Shown: positions 10,954 through 22,800 of the stretch, piece after piece
How positions within the stretch are numbered: the stretch's first letter is position 1
Layout: every line of letters starts with the position of its first letter
Assembly: GCA_911728455.2 (NCBI GenBank)
Contig: OU452239.1
Location: 1,799,300-1,863,299 of the forward strand
Direction of reading: 5' to 3'
Source: Marthasterias glacialis
Taxonomy: Eukaryota > Echinodermata > Asteroidea > Forcipulatida > Asteriidae
Length of the DNA stretch: 64,000 nucleotides
Translations under genes and position numbers: made by a program
Notes under the pieces: generated by a model
What the model was told of the DNA's origin: nothing
What the model saw: the letters and a program-made list of their open reading frames with translations, nothing else
Databases searched by the model: none

Positions 10954-11260
10954 TAGACCTTTCTTTTGCAATGTCACAGGCCCAAGTTTTTTGCCAACCA
11001 AGATGGAGAAACTACGGAGAGCCATCAATGCAAAGCAAAAACAGATAATCACAATTTGTAAAAATGTTACACAAACATTCAAAAATTGTTAAGAATTTGT
11101 TGCAAACAAGCCCAACCAATAATGGGATGTATTTTGTTTAAATAGAAAGTTTTGCAAAAATGTTGAATATGGTCACAACGTTTGTCAACAAGACTTGAAT
11201 GCTTTGCTGGCCGTCCTTGCCAACCAAAACGTTTGTTTATCAACAATAGAAAGGTCTATA
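10954..11260. mobile_element. MITE, family B (TAGACCTTTC ends)
   Basis: About 305 bp between TAGACCTTTCTTTTGCAATG and CAACAATAGAAAGGTCTA; TA at both borders suits a TA target site. A second copy is at 54404-54708 and a fragment at 37822-37860. Confidence 0.7.
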
Positions 11261-11349
11261 ATCGCTGTCGGCCATTTTGAATCTGTGTGCTTTGAAAACT
11301 GGGATTAAAATGGCAGTCGAATGTAACTGCTGAAATGCTCGTGTAATGG

Positions 11350-11482
11350 GAGACTTTGGAACACTAGATGGCAGCAGACTTGCCATGTAAATTGTTTGTG
11401 TATTTCTGACCTTGCGCACATTTCCGAGAACACTGAATTTACCTGGTAAGTCTGCTGCCACCCAGTGTCCACAAGTCTCCTA
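11350..11482. repeat. Inverted repeat around 133 bp
   Basis: GGGAGACTTTGGAACACTAG, ATGGCAGCAGACTTGCCATG on the left pairs with CTGGTAAGTCTGCTGCCACC, CAGTGTCCACAAGTCTCC on the right. Likely a small MITE. Confidence 0.6.
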
Positions 11483-12368
11483 TTTGGCCCTGTTGTTTAC
11501 TTACGGCTGTATAATGTCTATGTATTCGTAAAGTGTATTTTCCAATTAAATCTTTTTTTATCTGAAATACTTATGTGAACTTCAACGAAAAAGCTTTACG
11601 ATCATGTCAATCAATTCGTGTACAAGGAGCAGGCTCAGATTAAGTCAGTTTGTTTTATTTTAATCGAATTCAGGATCACAGTCACAAAGCGAGAATGTTC
11701 ACCCCTGTAAATAAACACGTCATGATTTGAATTCGACATGGCAAGAGCACGACGTTTGAAACGGGCCTAAGTAACATGTCATGCAAGCATTCAAGTTGAA
11801 TATGCAGGCATTTGCGTGGGGTCCACGCGCTGCCCCAACAGACAATTCTCCCTGGCTGTGATGCTACAATATATTTTACCGAGCCTTTTTACGTATCTTG
11901 TAAATCACAACTGACATGGTCATACTGCTTGTTCTGTTTGTTATCTTCTTCCTCCAGAAGGACCTTTTAAATGCAGCTATTCTTTATCTTGTAAAAGACG
12001 ACGTTGTGGGATTAAACATTCAAACGTTACCAGTAAGCTTATTCTGTGGCAGCTGGCCTGTTAAATCATTGTGGTTTAAATTTTTTCTAAGCAAATGCAT
12101 TTTTAAAAAGAGTACAAATCTTGATCAAATTGTGGCAGTCGTGTTCCCTGTGTACAATATAGTGGTTATAACTCTGATGCCCATTTCATGTTGAGGAACC
12201 AGACTATGCGTCTGCCCAGTCTCACTTTGGTTACGTTGGGATGCATGGGAGACAAAAACAAGATGGCCGCATCTTGACACAAGGGTACAGTGTTTATTAT
12301 GAAGATTGGGCTGTGTTCATTACACTTATATTTTATTGATGTAATTATAGCATCGGTGATAATATACA

Positions 12369-12522
12369 CATATGGACTGGCATTGAGGGCAATAGTGCAC
12401 GTCTATGCACCCCTAGGGCCTGTGAGTGACCAGGAGAGGGAAATAGGACTGTCTCCTGGTCACTCACAGGCCCGAGGGGTGCATAGACGTGCACTACTGC
12501 CCGAATAATGCCAGTCCATATG
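12369..12522. repeat. Long hairpin, about 70-bp arms
   Basis: CATATGGACTGGCATT, GTGCACGTCTATGCACCCCT, GGCCTGTGAGTGACCAGGAG is mirrored as TCTCCTGGTCACTCACAGGC to AATGCCAGTCCATATG, with a loop of about 15 nt. The flank (minus strand) GAGGTGTGTTATAAAACA is shared with the hairpin element at 22 kb. Confidence 0.8.
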
Positions 12523-12844
12523 TGTTTTATAACACACCTCAGTCCAAAATGTCATGTGAAAAAAAATATTTTCAGGACGCACGGTTTTACAACGGTAAAC
12601 TGTTATGAGCATTGTAAACTTCTTGAGGGCGCTGTTTACCAGTCAATAGTTTTGGGGTTTTTGATACCATTTCCCGCTTTGCGGACTATTTCCCCCAAAT
12701 GAAGCGCATGTGGTGTGCTGACGCACATCAAGTTCACGGTGTCGCAGATTTCATGCAATAATAGGCTATATTAGTTCACCCCACGTGACCGTGTTTCAGC
12801 CAATCAGGATTGGCATGTGTTACAAGCATTGGGACCAATATCTT

Positions 12845-13205
12845 GGAGCTGCTGAAGCACAAAAATTAGCTAAGCACAAATATGGTTACCAGCCAAGATA
12901 CCTTGTTTTATGTACTGTTTGCAACTGGTATCCTGCTTATTTTTGCTTAGTAGAAAATTTGAAATTAAATTTTGGGCTGAACAAAGAAAAATTGACTGGA
13001 GCAGGAATTGAACCTGCGACCCCAAGTATAATTTACAGACGCCCCACCACCTGAGCTATTCAGCCCTAATGTTGGCAGTCTCCCTGTCTTGTCAATATCT
13101 TTTTTCGGGGGTGCCAGTCAGAAGCCAATTCAACCCTGAAACTGCCATGTCAAAAAATTGTTTAGCAATATTTTCTGCTTAAGCAGCTCTATGAAATTGG
13201 GCCAG
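12845..13205. mobile_element. MITE family E split by a tRNA-like SINE
   Basis: Left part GAGCTGCTGAAGCAC to GCTTAGTAGAAAATTTG (12845-12961) and right part TTTAGCAATATTTTCTGC to TTAAGCAGCTCTATGAAATT (13160-13205) form one family E element. The SINE occupies the gap. Confidence 0.7.
12962..13160 (-). mobile_element. SINE with tRNA-like head (GACTGGAGC), inserted in family E
   Basis: The minus strand reads GGGCTGAATAGCTCAGGTGG, then GTCGCAGGTTCAATTCCTGC and TCCAGTCAATTTTTCTTTG. A- and B-box-like blocks are clear, but the cloverleaf is degenerate; not a functional tRNA. Confidence 0.65.
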
Positions 13206-13224
13206 TCCTGTGGGTGAAGAAGAA

Positions 13225-13310
13225 CGTCACATGCTACTTGGGTGGGATTCAAACCCATAACCCCTGCATTTTAAAACCGGTGTCTTAACTGCTAGACCAC
13301 TTCAATTGTA
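13225..13310 (-). repeat. tRNA-like sequence
   Basis: Minus strand: AAGTGGTCTAGCAGTTAAGA, CACCGG, GGGTTTGAATCCCACC. A/B boxes are visible but the acceptor stem is poor; probably a SINE head or tRNA relic. Confidence 0.45.
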
Positions 13311-13979
13311 CTTAATTTGAAAGTAATCTTCTTTGTGATGTAAATCTACCAGCATTCAGTATTCAAAGGGGACGTAGCTTTTGTTTTGGAGGAGCATGGC
13401 GCTATTCGTTTTGATTGCCCATCTTGGGGGAATCTTGACACACAATCATGGAGCTGTTGACAGCCAACAATTTTAACTGAAATGTGTGGCTTAGCAGGTG
13501 CTGATTACCAGCCAAAGTTCCATGTGATTTATATTGGTTGTGGCTGGCTCTCTGTGGGAGAATTTAAAGGGACACATTGCCTTCAAATCTCTTAAATTAT
13601 TGCTGTTTGGAATTTCTCCTTAATCCTTTTTAGGAGTTCATGCAATAAAACACCTACAGTGTTTTGTAATGAGCGAGCAGTGATTAAAAAATCATGAATT
13701 TGCCTCTCAGAAATACAACCAATGTAATCACTCTCGACAAAAACATACAGTCCGCCATTTTGTGGAGTCAAAAATTGGGTTCTACAAATTTGCAGACTGT
13801 GTTCTGTCACGAACTCAAGCATAAATCACACAATTTCTAGGGATATTTATGTGAATCAATATAGTTTACTTTGAAAAACTTTACAACCGCCGTACTTATT
13901 TCTTAACAAAAGTTTTTTATAGCCCCAAAAATGCCTAATCCAAACGCAATGTGACCCTTTAAATCTAGTTATCAATGAA

Positions 13980-15388
13980 CCCTCACAACCAACATGCTAA
14001 GATTTGAAAGGGCCAGTAATGTGGGTTATGAACTCTTTGCTCCTTTTATTCTCTTGTGAAGTTTGGAGAATAAATTTTAAAGTTGCATAGCTGTTAAGAT
14101 TGAATCATACAGCTAGGCCTACTCCTCATCCACACACAAATTCTGACCCGTTTTTTTTGAAGTGACATGGAGGCTGGAGTTCAGGCTTGATTCTGTGTTA
14201 TGTTATTATTTGTCATATTTTAATGGCAACAATTGAAATGTCACAATTATGGAACAAAAATTACTAGTATTTGTAAATGAGTATGTGCAGAGATTATTGA
14301 ATATAAAAATGGTATGCTTCATTGATGTTAAAATGTGCCTTGCTGTGTCTTCTATTGGCAGTCTTTGTTTGTCCAATTAACTTTCCGTGATCTAAAGTTT
14401 AGCGCCTCCTACCGGAAATAACAACAGACCGATCTATTGAGAGCCGTGCCTACCGTAGCAAATGCTTAGCAACAGCTGCACATGGTGTGACTTTCTTGCA
14501 ACGACTGCGTGCAGGGGCCGTTGTGTGTGCTGCTGTGTTTGTAAGGTCAATGGTGGCGGTTTATTTACTTTTCTAATGGGATTTTAACGTGTCGGACTTT
14601 CAGTGACATAGTTTAGGCTGTGAATGGTCATTACTTTATATAGGCAGGGCTTAATGGATTGGTCTATTGCAGGCTACCTTAATAGAATGAAGAGAGACAC
14701 TTCGATGCGCAATATTACAGGCGCATTGGGAACTTGAGAGACATTCATGACTTTAAAAAAATGTTATGTCCCATGACCGTCTTGTGAATATTTCATTTAT
14801 CTCATGGTCTCTATAGGCCTATAAAAAATAAACTGTTAAGTATTTGCAGTGAGTGGTAATGGCCTACCGTTTCAACCCTAGCCATCTTTTCAAATGCTAA
14901 ATAGTTGTTTACTTACACGTCTTGGAGTGGGCGTAGCAGGCACCCTCCCCCCTAATTGCTGCCGTGTGAAAATAATTATTGAACAGCAAATATGACAAAT
15001 GTTTAATTTCAAAATGAGTAACAAATTCGTGCCACGAAAGATCACCTTTGACCTGTGCACGCGTCGTAGGTAAACTATGTCTGTGTACATGATCGTTTTA
15101 GTGCCAGAGAAATAGTTGTCTGGTAATGGTGATGAGCGGGCGTTTTAAAATGTCCTAGATTGCACCAGAGAGCATCTACTTTTTCAACAGTTTCACAGGG
15201 CCGTTCAACTGATCTCAAAACAAAAGCAGGGGATGTCTTGTAAAATTTTCATCTTTAAAATAGTAGCCCTCAGAAGTTGCGCATCCCCGTCTGAGTAATT
15301 CTGGATCCGCCCCTGTCTGCAATACGAAAAAGCGCTCTGCTGCTGACGCTCGACTCATGATGACCCCTTGGAAATTTTTTGTAGCATC
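13980..15388. other. Intergenic, no gene seen
   Basis: AT-rich with short ORFs only; no splice-consistent coding pattern or recognised domain. No repeat structure stood out. Confidence 0.4.
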
Positions 15389-15747
15389 CAGAGGCATAAC
15401 TAGGGTAAAATATTAGGGGGACACAAGGGGGTGCACTGTTTTTTTTAGGGGGGCACTTTTGGCCAATTAAAACTGCAGTTTCCGTTCGTTTTTTTCATAA
15501 ACAAGCCCCTTTCAGCACACTTATGTTATGCCGTTTTATAAAATAATCTGACGGGTAGGTAAAATACATAGCGTGTAAATAATTCTAAAAAAAATCGTTA
15601 TTAAAACATTGAAATTACTATATAAAAGAATAAAACATTTAACATTTTATTCTGGAAATTTTAAATCTCAGATTCAGATTTCAAACGGGGGGGGGGGGGG
15701 GGAGGTGGTCCCCTGAGCCCCCACCCCAACCCTTAGTTGCGCCACTG
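15389..15747. mobile_element. MITE, family K (CAGTGGCG-type ends)
   Basis: Ends CAGAGGCATAACTAGGG and CCTTAGTTGCGCCACTG are inverted; about 359 bp with a G-run near 15688. Related ends occur at 52060-52173 and 62933-63405. The CAGTGGCG start is hAT-like. Confidence 0.6.
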
Positions 15748-15801
15748 GTTACATCATAGTACACTCTTAATTATGCCAGAATATCCACATTTGGTGACCT
15801 T

Positions 15802-16118
15802 GGCGATTGTAACGGCTGCATTTGAGTGGTTTTAGTGGGCTAAAAAAATCATCGATTTGGAGGACAGAAAGTGATCGTAAGTACAATTAAATGCATTCTA
15901 TTTCATCTTTGATATCTTGAGAAGCCCGTAGGCGATTTTCCAGCAATTCTGTTGAGTTTTTGTTGTAATTTTGGCCACTTTTTTAGAGGTGTTTTAAGTC
16001 CTCTTCGCCATAACAGCTTTTCAAACCAACTTACACGTACTTTTCTGGGGCGCTAGTACGACCGACAATGTCAAAATTTAAAAAAAAGGAGTACAGCGCC
16101 CCAGTTACTGGGTCTAGG
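15802..16118 (+). repeat. Long inverted repeat, left arm
   Basis: Starts TGGCGATTGTAACGGCTGCA and ends CCCCAGTTACTGGGTCTAG. Its reverse complement, diverged but alignable along its length, is at 17403-17735. Confidence 0.85.
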
Positions 16119-16127
16119 TACTGATGT

Positions 16128-16195
16128 AGTTACTGATGTAACTCGCGGTGTCACGTTGTTGTTGTTACATCAGTAAAAATGCCAGCTCATAGACG
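16128..16195. repeat. Short hairpin
   Basis: GTTACTGATGTAAC with GTTACATCAGTAA around a CGCGGTGTCACG centre, just inside the left arm of the long inverted repeat. Confidence 0.5.
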
Positions 16196-16731
16196 TCATG
16201 ATATTTAGTTTTCTCACTCAGAAATGTGAGATGGACCTTTTGTTAAATATTATTTTCAGTTTATAAAAAAAAAAGGGAAAGTTCATAACTGATCATGACC
16301 GTCGTACAATAAGGAGATTTTGCGCCTGTAAAATTGACACAAAGCTGGCATTTACGTGAAAACATAGAGACATGAATTACAAACAAGCAAGTCAAACTTG
16401 TTAGTGTGAAAAACAATTAATTAAGAAGGGCGCTGGAGCAATGCAGGCCATTTTCACGGTTGAACGCGCACAAACGTTTTTGGGTCAATACACTCTATGG
16501 CCAAACTGGTGTGACAACAAATACCTCAGCAAGAGAAACGTAACGGTAAATGGCTGAGTACCAGCTAAAACGAATAACTCATATACAAGATGTTGGTAAC
16601 CAGCAGCCACTCAACCGTATTGCACCGTATGGTACCCAAACTACTCCAATGACGCCTTCCGTTAAATAGTTTTGTTATTTTAACTACCTGTCTTCCGTGT
16701 TGTTTTTGTATGGGTGGATATTTTGAAGTTA

Positions 16732-16740
16732 TATAAATAA
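16732..16740 (+). promoter_or_regulatory. TATA-like box upstream of the IgSF-GPI gene
   Basis: TATAAATAA lies 100 bp before the ATG at 16840. Only motif and distance support it, and the region is AT-rich, so this may be chance. Confidence 0.25.
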
Positions 16741-16839
16741 TAGAAAAAAGAACGAACAGCAGCGATTTTCATCAACATTTTTTCATTGTTCAAAAACTGA
16801 AGTTTAACTTAACTAATTGTGCCCATTCTTCAGTGAGAT

Positions 16840-16897
16840 ATGGACTGGAAGCGAACAGGGTTCCGGGTTTTGTGCCTGTATTTCCTGTCAACTTTTG
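16840..16897 (+). CDS. IgSF-GPI gene exon 1: signal peptide
   Basis: Start codon and 19 codons plus 1 nt, donor GGTAAGCG. Two basic residues early, then a hydrophobic core (VLCLYFL), fits a signal peptide. The exon sits in the middle of a long inverted repeat (arms 15802-16118 and 17403-17735). Confidence 0.8.
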
Positions 16898-19800
16898 GTA
16901 AGCGAAAAACCTCAACTTTCGGAAGTAATTTTAACATGTAGAAATAGGAAATTAAGCTAGTTATCAATTTATCACCGAAACTTGTCAAAAAAGAATTAAA
17001 TTATTGAAACTATTTTTAGGCATATTTGTCAATAATAATATTCGAGATTAAATTGAGAAACATCATCAGTGGCTTAGTAAACCATTCCTCACACCTTCCT
17101 TGGGGCCTCCATCCGTGCTCTCCCACCTCTCAGAACCTGTCATAATTTATTGTAATCATTTAAATTAAAATATAAAAAAAATTTAAGCTAGTATTTAGTA
17201 AAACATAAAATTCATGGAGGTAATTGAGTTTAAGCAACCGAATTTGTATCCGACTGCCACTTTATCTCCCTTAATTTCGGTCAAATCATATCCTTACCTG
17301 TCCAGAAAGGGTTGACAGAGTTGTTAGCCCCACTACACTACACTAGTGTGGCGAAGGATTTTTGACATCTCGGTTGAATCCTGATCTTAGCCACACGTCC
17401 AATCTAGACCCAGTAACTGGGGCGCTGTAGGCCTACTCCTTTTTAAAAAAAATTGACATTATCGGTCGCACTAGCGCTCCAGCAAATGTAAGTTTGCTTT
17501 AAATAAAACTCTTATGACGGATTTAAAACGCATCTGATACCCTGTTCAAAAAGTGGCCAAAATTATGACAAAGACTCAACAGAATTGCTGGAAAATCGCC
17601 TACTGGCTTCTCAAGATATAAAAAATGAAATAAAATGCATTTAAATGTACTCACGATTACTTTCTGTCCTACAAATTGATGATTTTTTAGCCCACTAAAA
17701 CCACTAAAACTGCAGCCGTTACAATCGCCATTTTATTAGTGATACTGATAAGTGATAGTGATAGTCACGTGATACTCAATGACTGTTTCCTTATGTGTTA
17801 AAACACTACACAGTTGGTATCCTGCATTGACTGCACAAACCACTTTGCAAGCAGGGCATCAGCAAACACGCATTTCTAGTAGTGTTAATACAACTTTTTA
17901 CAGAACGCTGTATGTTGTGACATTAATTTTTATCACATTACTGCCAGTATTCCACTACCTGACTACAAAAGAGGTTTATTTTTTAATTTTGCGTCGGGTC
18001 GGGCGACGATGAAGCCACTCGCCTTATATTTTTTTTATATGTAGGCCTAAATCACTATAAAAAAGGGTAAAGAACGTTGGCAAACTGTGAAATTCTTGTG
18101 AACATTATTATACGTTCCTTGTAGAATTTGCAAGACTTGCTGGAACTGTCCGTACTGGCTTTATTCAGCCACTCGAAGGTCTTTGGTGCAAACTCTGGAA
18201 TATTTTTCAGAGATTTCGAGAAAGAAAAGCCTCGATCAATAAACAAAATGCAGCAATCATCGTGTACTGTACCACACTTTCCTATTGAGGACTTCATGTT
18301 TGTTTAGACTCAATACCCACTACAGGTCACGTGACATAGGTCGTGCAGTTGGTCTATTGTGTCCCCTTACGTGTAGGCCTACCTTTGAAAGATTTCGTCT
18401 GCTTTGGATGTTGATGATACTAACCTTTTTAAAGGTTTTTTCAAATAATTTTCAATTTCCTCAGAGACTTCTTCTGGGTGGTTGCATCACGGCCATTTTA
18501 AATAACAATGCCTACTCGAAATACGTCACCAGGTAGCGAGAGGGCACAAACACAGTTCAACTGCTGTTTCATGTACACTTGAGGGTAAACAGTCATCATA
18601 CTCGCCTTGTGTTACTCACAATGATACGTGTACATAAAACAGCAGTTGATATTGTGTTCGCGCCCGCTCTCGCCACCCTGTGACGTATTTCGCGATGGCT
18701 TTGCATTGTGGGTATGTAAAAAATACCTCTTAATGCGAGGAGTAATTTTGAGTAAAAACAATTATTTGACGTTAAAAAGGAAGTAACTTCAACATCCAAA
18801 ACACTTAAGTGAAGCTAAGACTAAGAAGTAAGGGGACACATTTGGTTGGTTGAAATCTATTGTCGCTCCCGTTAAGTTTCATGGCGGCGATTTGCTGGTA
18901 ATGCTTTATACGAAAGATAGGGTTTGGATGTGTGGGTAAAAGATTCAACCAATGTCCAAAATCCTTCGCCACACTAGTGAGACTAACAGAATGTATACAG
19001 AGAGGAACATGCGTGTAAAGTGTCAAAATCATCATGAAAAATAAGCCATTTCGGGTCTATGGTGGTCTTGACATAATTACTCACTAAAACACCTTTTTAG
19101 CTCCGTTTGGCATGGGTGTGCTCAATGAAATGCCCGCATGAATTTTCTTTTTAAAGGTCAATAATTAGCGTTTCAGTAATTCAGCTAATTCCCATGTACC
19201 AATTCCTTTGTCTATTGACTTCTTTTTACAGCTTTGGCTGAAATCACGATCCAGAAATTGGACGACCAACTTGTCCATGAAGGAGATGAGGTCATTCTAA
19301 ATTGCATCTTACAGAATATCCCGCAAGACACCATTTTCATCTTCTGGTATCACGGCGACACAGCTGTCGCTTTCAATGACGACCTGACTATCGTCAACCC
19401 AAATTACAGGCTGGACACAAGCAGGTACGGCCAATGGAAACTGACCATTCTGCAGGCCGGAATTGAAGACCAAGGGTCATGGAGGTGTCAAGTCCAAAGT
19501 CCGGATGCGGTGACTGAAGAAATGGTTCTGACTGTCCTGAGTGAGTAAAAATAGTGAACAAAGATATTCAGAGGAAACAGTGTTGTACAGAGCTGCATAG
19601 AAGAAAACGTTGCTAATGACTCTGAAAATTTTTGGCAATAATAACTCACTCCCCCCAAAGTTTGAATCTGAGAAGCGTTGTGGCCGTAACGCTTCTCAGA
19701 ATGTGTATTCCAATTACGGATACTTCTTCTGCGTGAACACAACCGCTCCACATTTTTGGTGACATCTCAAAAATGCCACGTTTTGAAATGAAACTTACAC

Positions 19801-22800
19801 AGGTTAGTTTTATGCCATATATCATGTTTATATCTACAATTATATGGCATTAAGGCAAATGTACGGTTCCAAAAACCAAAGGTATACTTTGCCTTTCCAA
19901 TTTTCTGCTCAGCAAAATTGTTTGAGGTGGTCGCCTGGTCGGGTTGGCGTAGTGGTATCTTTACTCAACTTCCACCTCTGGGACTCCAGTTCGAATCCCA
20001 CTGGGGGCACTACATGTATACATGTAGATTGTGTTTTTCATCCCTTACCTGATTGCGTGGGTTTTCTCTGGCATAAATCTCTCGTGGGTTTTCCTCCCAC
20101 ACCTAAAAGTATTTCAAACTGAAACTTCCTTCCTCGTTTCTCTCTGTGGGGTTCTTGGCTAGTATAGTGATTAAGTTCGCATTTCTGAGGATCCTTAGCT
20201 TCACAACCAGAATTAATAGATGAAATGAAAAATTAAGCAGGGGATCAGTGAAAGTTGGTACACATGAAATGGTATTTTGGCTGGTAACCTTAGCTACCTA
20301 CATACTTTTTGTGTTCTAAAAGCAGTTCTGTGAAATTGGAAATCAAGCCATTAAAATACTGACAATCTCAGGTCTGATTGCTTCGTTCTTGAAAGGGCAA
20401 GGGCACCAAGGCATTTTCTTCTTGATAAAGGGCACCTCTATGAGGAAATTGTTAATTTCTATTGGAACATTTCAAGGGCACCAAGGCAATGACCAGGGGC
20501 AACGGAAGCGAGTACGTACATTTACCTCCGTGAAGTACATGATCAAGTCTGCCCTCTTGACTATAGAGCTTGGTTTTCGAAAGAAAATTTTACTTCACTA
20601 GGGGTCTTGTGTGAAAATCAGATCATTTACTGGAATGGAAATATTTATACATCAAAAGTAATGCCATAGCCTATTATTAGATTACAAAGTACAGTATACA
20701 TCAAATAATCTTGAAAACGATTACAGGCCTGATTGCTTCATTCTTGGAAGGGCAAGGGCACCGAGGCATTTTCTTCTTGATAAAGGGCACCTCTATGAGG
20801 AAATTGTAAATCTGTACTGGAACATTTCAAGGGCACCAAGGCAATGACCAGGGGCAACGGAGGCAATTGTGTGAAGTATCAGGCCTGCGATTAATTTTGA
20901 AAAATACTAAACGGCTGGACTTGGTCAGTTAGGGGGCCACTGGTCCAATGCTAAGGATTCTGCTCTGTGGAGTATTTCAGTGGGTTGAAGCCCGAGTTGT
21001 TGGAAAAACACTAAATGTCTGGATTTTGGGTAAAATTTCTGGACTAATGGCTAGTTGTCCAGTGGGTATTTCAGCTTAGTTTGATGAGCTGAAAACACCT
21101 AGCTATGAAACTTCCTTCAGCCCCCATTACACATTTTAAAAAAATTATTATTATTATTATTATTTGATTTGCAATTTGCCCATCACAAGGCCCAAAGGCC
21201 ACTTGGTGTGGCGTGGGGTGAGGTGTGGGCTAATTTTTGAAGGGATAGAAACATGCCCCCAATGTGCAGAAACAAGACACGGCGAGATATATACAGGCCT
21301 AAATGCAAGTCTCTTCACAGCGAAGCCAAGAACGAACAAACAAATAGTTGAAAACGTTTTCATTGCGGCACTCAAGTACACACATGTATGCAAACAATTG
21401 TTCAATTAGAAACATTGATGACTGATGAAATTTAAATGTTAGAATTTCACTTTATGTAGCCATTATACCCATCATAATACAATATTTTTTCTGCATAGTT
21501 ACTTAGTAATAATTCTTTTAGATTCATTGGCTGTTTTTTTTTTCTTCTTTTTTTTAATGAGGTGACAGCTAAACATTGATGTTTTTTGTCAAACTCATTC
21601 TCTGCTACATCAGGTTTCACCCTTAACACTAGCTGGGCGCACAGTGTCTAGTAAAAAATGCTATGGGCTAGTAAGCACCACTTCTCAACTTGCCCTGTGG
21701 GCTACTAGAAACTGTGCAAATGTTTATAATGCTCATACTTCTTCCTTTTCAGATGTGAATAATACATTTTAGAAATGTGTGAATTTATTTTTGAGTGTGT
21801 GAGGGTAACTTCATGTGACCGTTAAACTGGTTGTGATCGCTACCATTAGCATCAGAAAGATACATTTATGACAATTAGGCTTACATGTTTAAAATTGCTT
21901 ACATGTTTAAACTTTGAGCAACGAAAACTTCCTGGGGGGCAAGTAAATTCACAGTTTACTAGCCCCTTGGGCTACTTTACAAAAAGCCTTTAAAGTATTA
22001 TAACACCTCTTCCTTTGATTCTATCTGTTGATTGGCCGAACGTGCGTCACGTGGTGTTGTGTATTTTTACTATCACACTGCACACCGACCAAAAGAACTA
22101 TCAAATGGTACTATCCAACGACAACCTCGAACCCGGTGAAACGATCAAATAATACGTGCATTTGAAATACGATATGAGAACGAATGCAGTGTGGTACCCC
22201 ACTTTCTTTTTGTCAAAATTTCCTGTCAGATTTTATACAGTTGTTTGAAGACTGATACGCACAGTTGTTTGACGAATATTACCACAAAATGGATGAAATT
22301 GAGGTGTTATAAAACAAATATTGACTGCTTTATCTCGTGGCGTACATGTAGTAAAACTAGTCACTCTCGGTGATCCCCGGAGCCGCCATCTTCCCTCGGC
22401 TCCGCCTCGGGAAGATAGGCTGCTCCTGGGATCACCTCGAGTGACTAGTTTTACTACTCTCGGTGATCCCCGGAGCCGCCTATCTTCCCTCGGCTCCGCC
22501 TCGGGAAGATAGGCTGCTCCTGGGATCACCTTGAGTGACTAGTTTTACTACGCCACTCGAAGCAGTCAATATTTGTATACTGTACAAGGCCTGTACATGT
22601 AGGCTATGTTTTGTTCAGCTGGGAACTTTGTAAGCAACCTTTTCAAAGCTGCTCTGGGGTAAAGCTAAAGGGCTCTTGAAGTGGATCTGTCTTGGAACAT
22701 ACATGTACAGTGTACATGTATTTTATGCTACCTTCTAATCTCCTTACAAAAGTGTAAGAAAACTAATTGACAAGGGTCATTCCACCAAGTTGGGACACAG

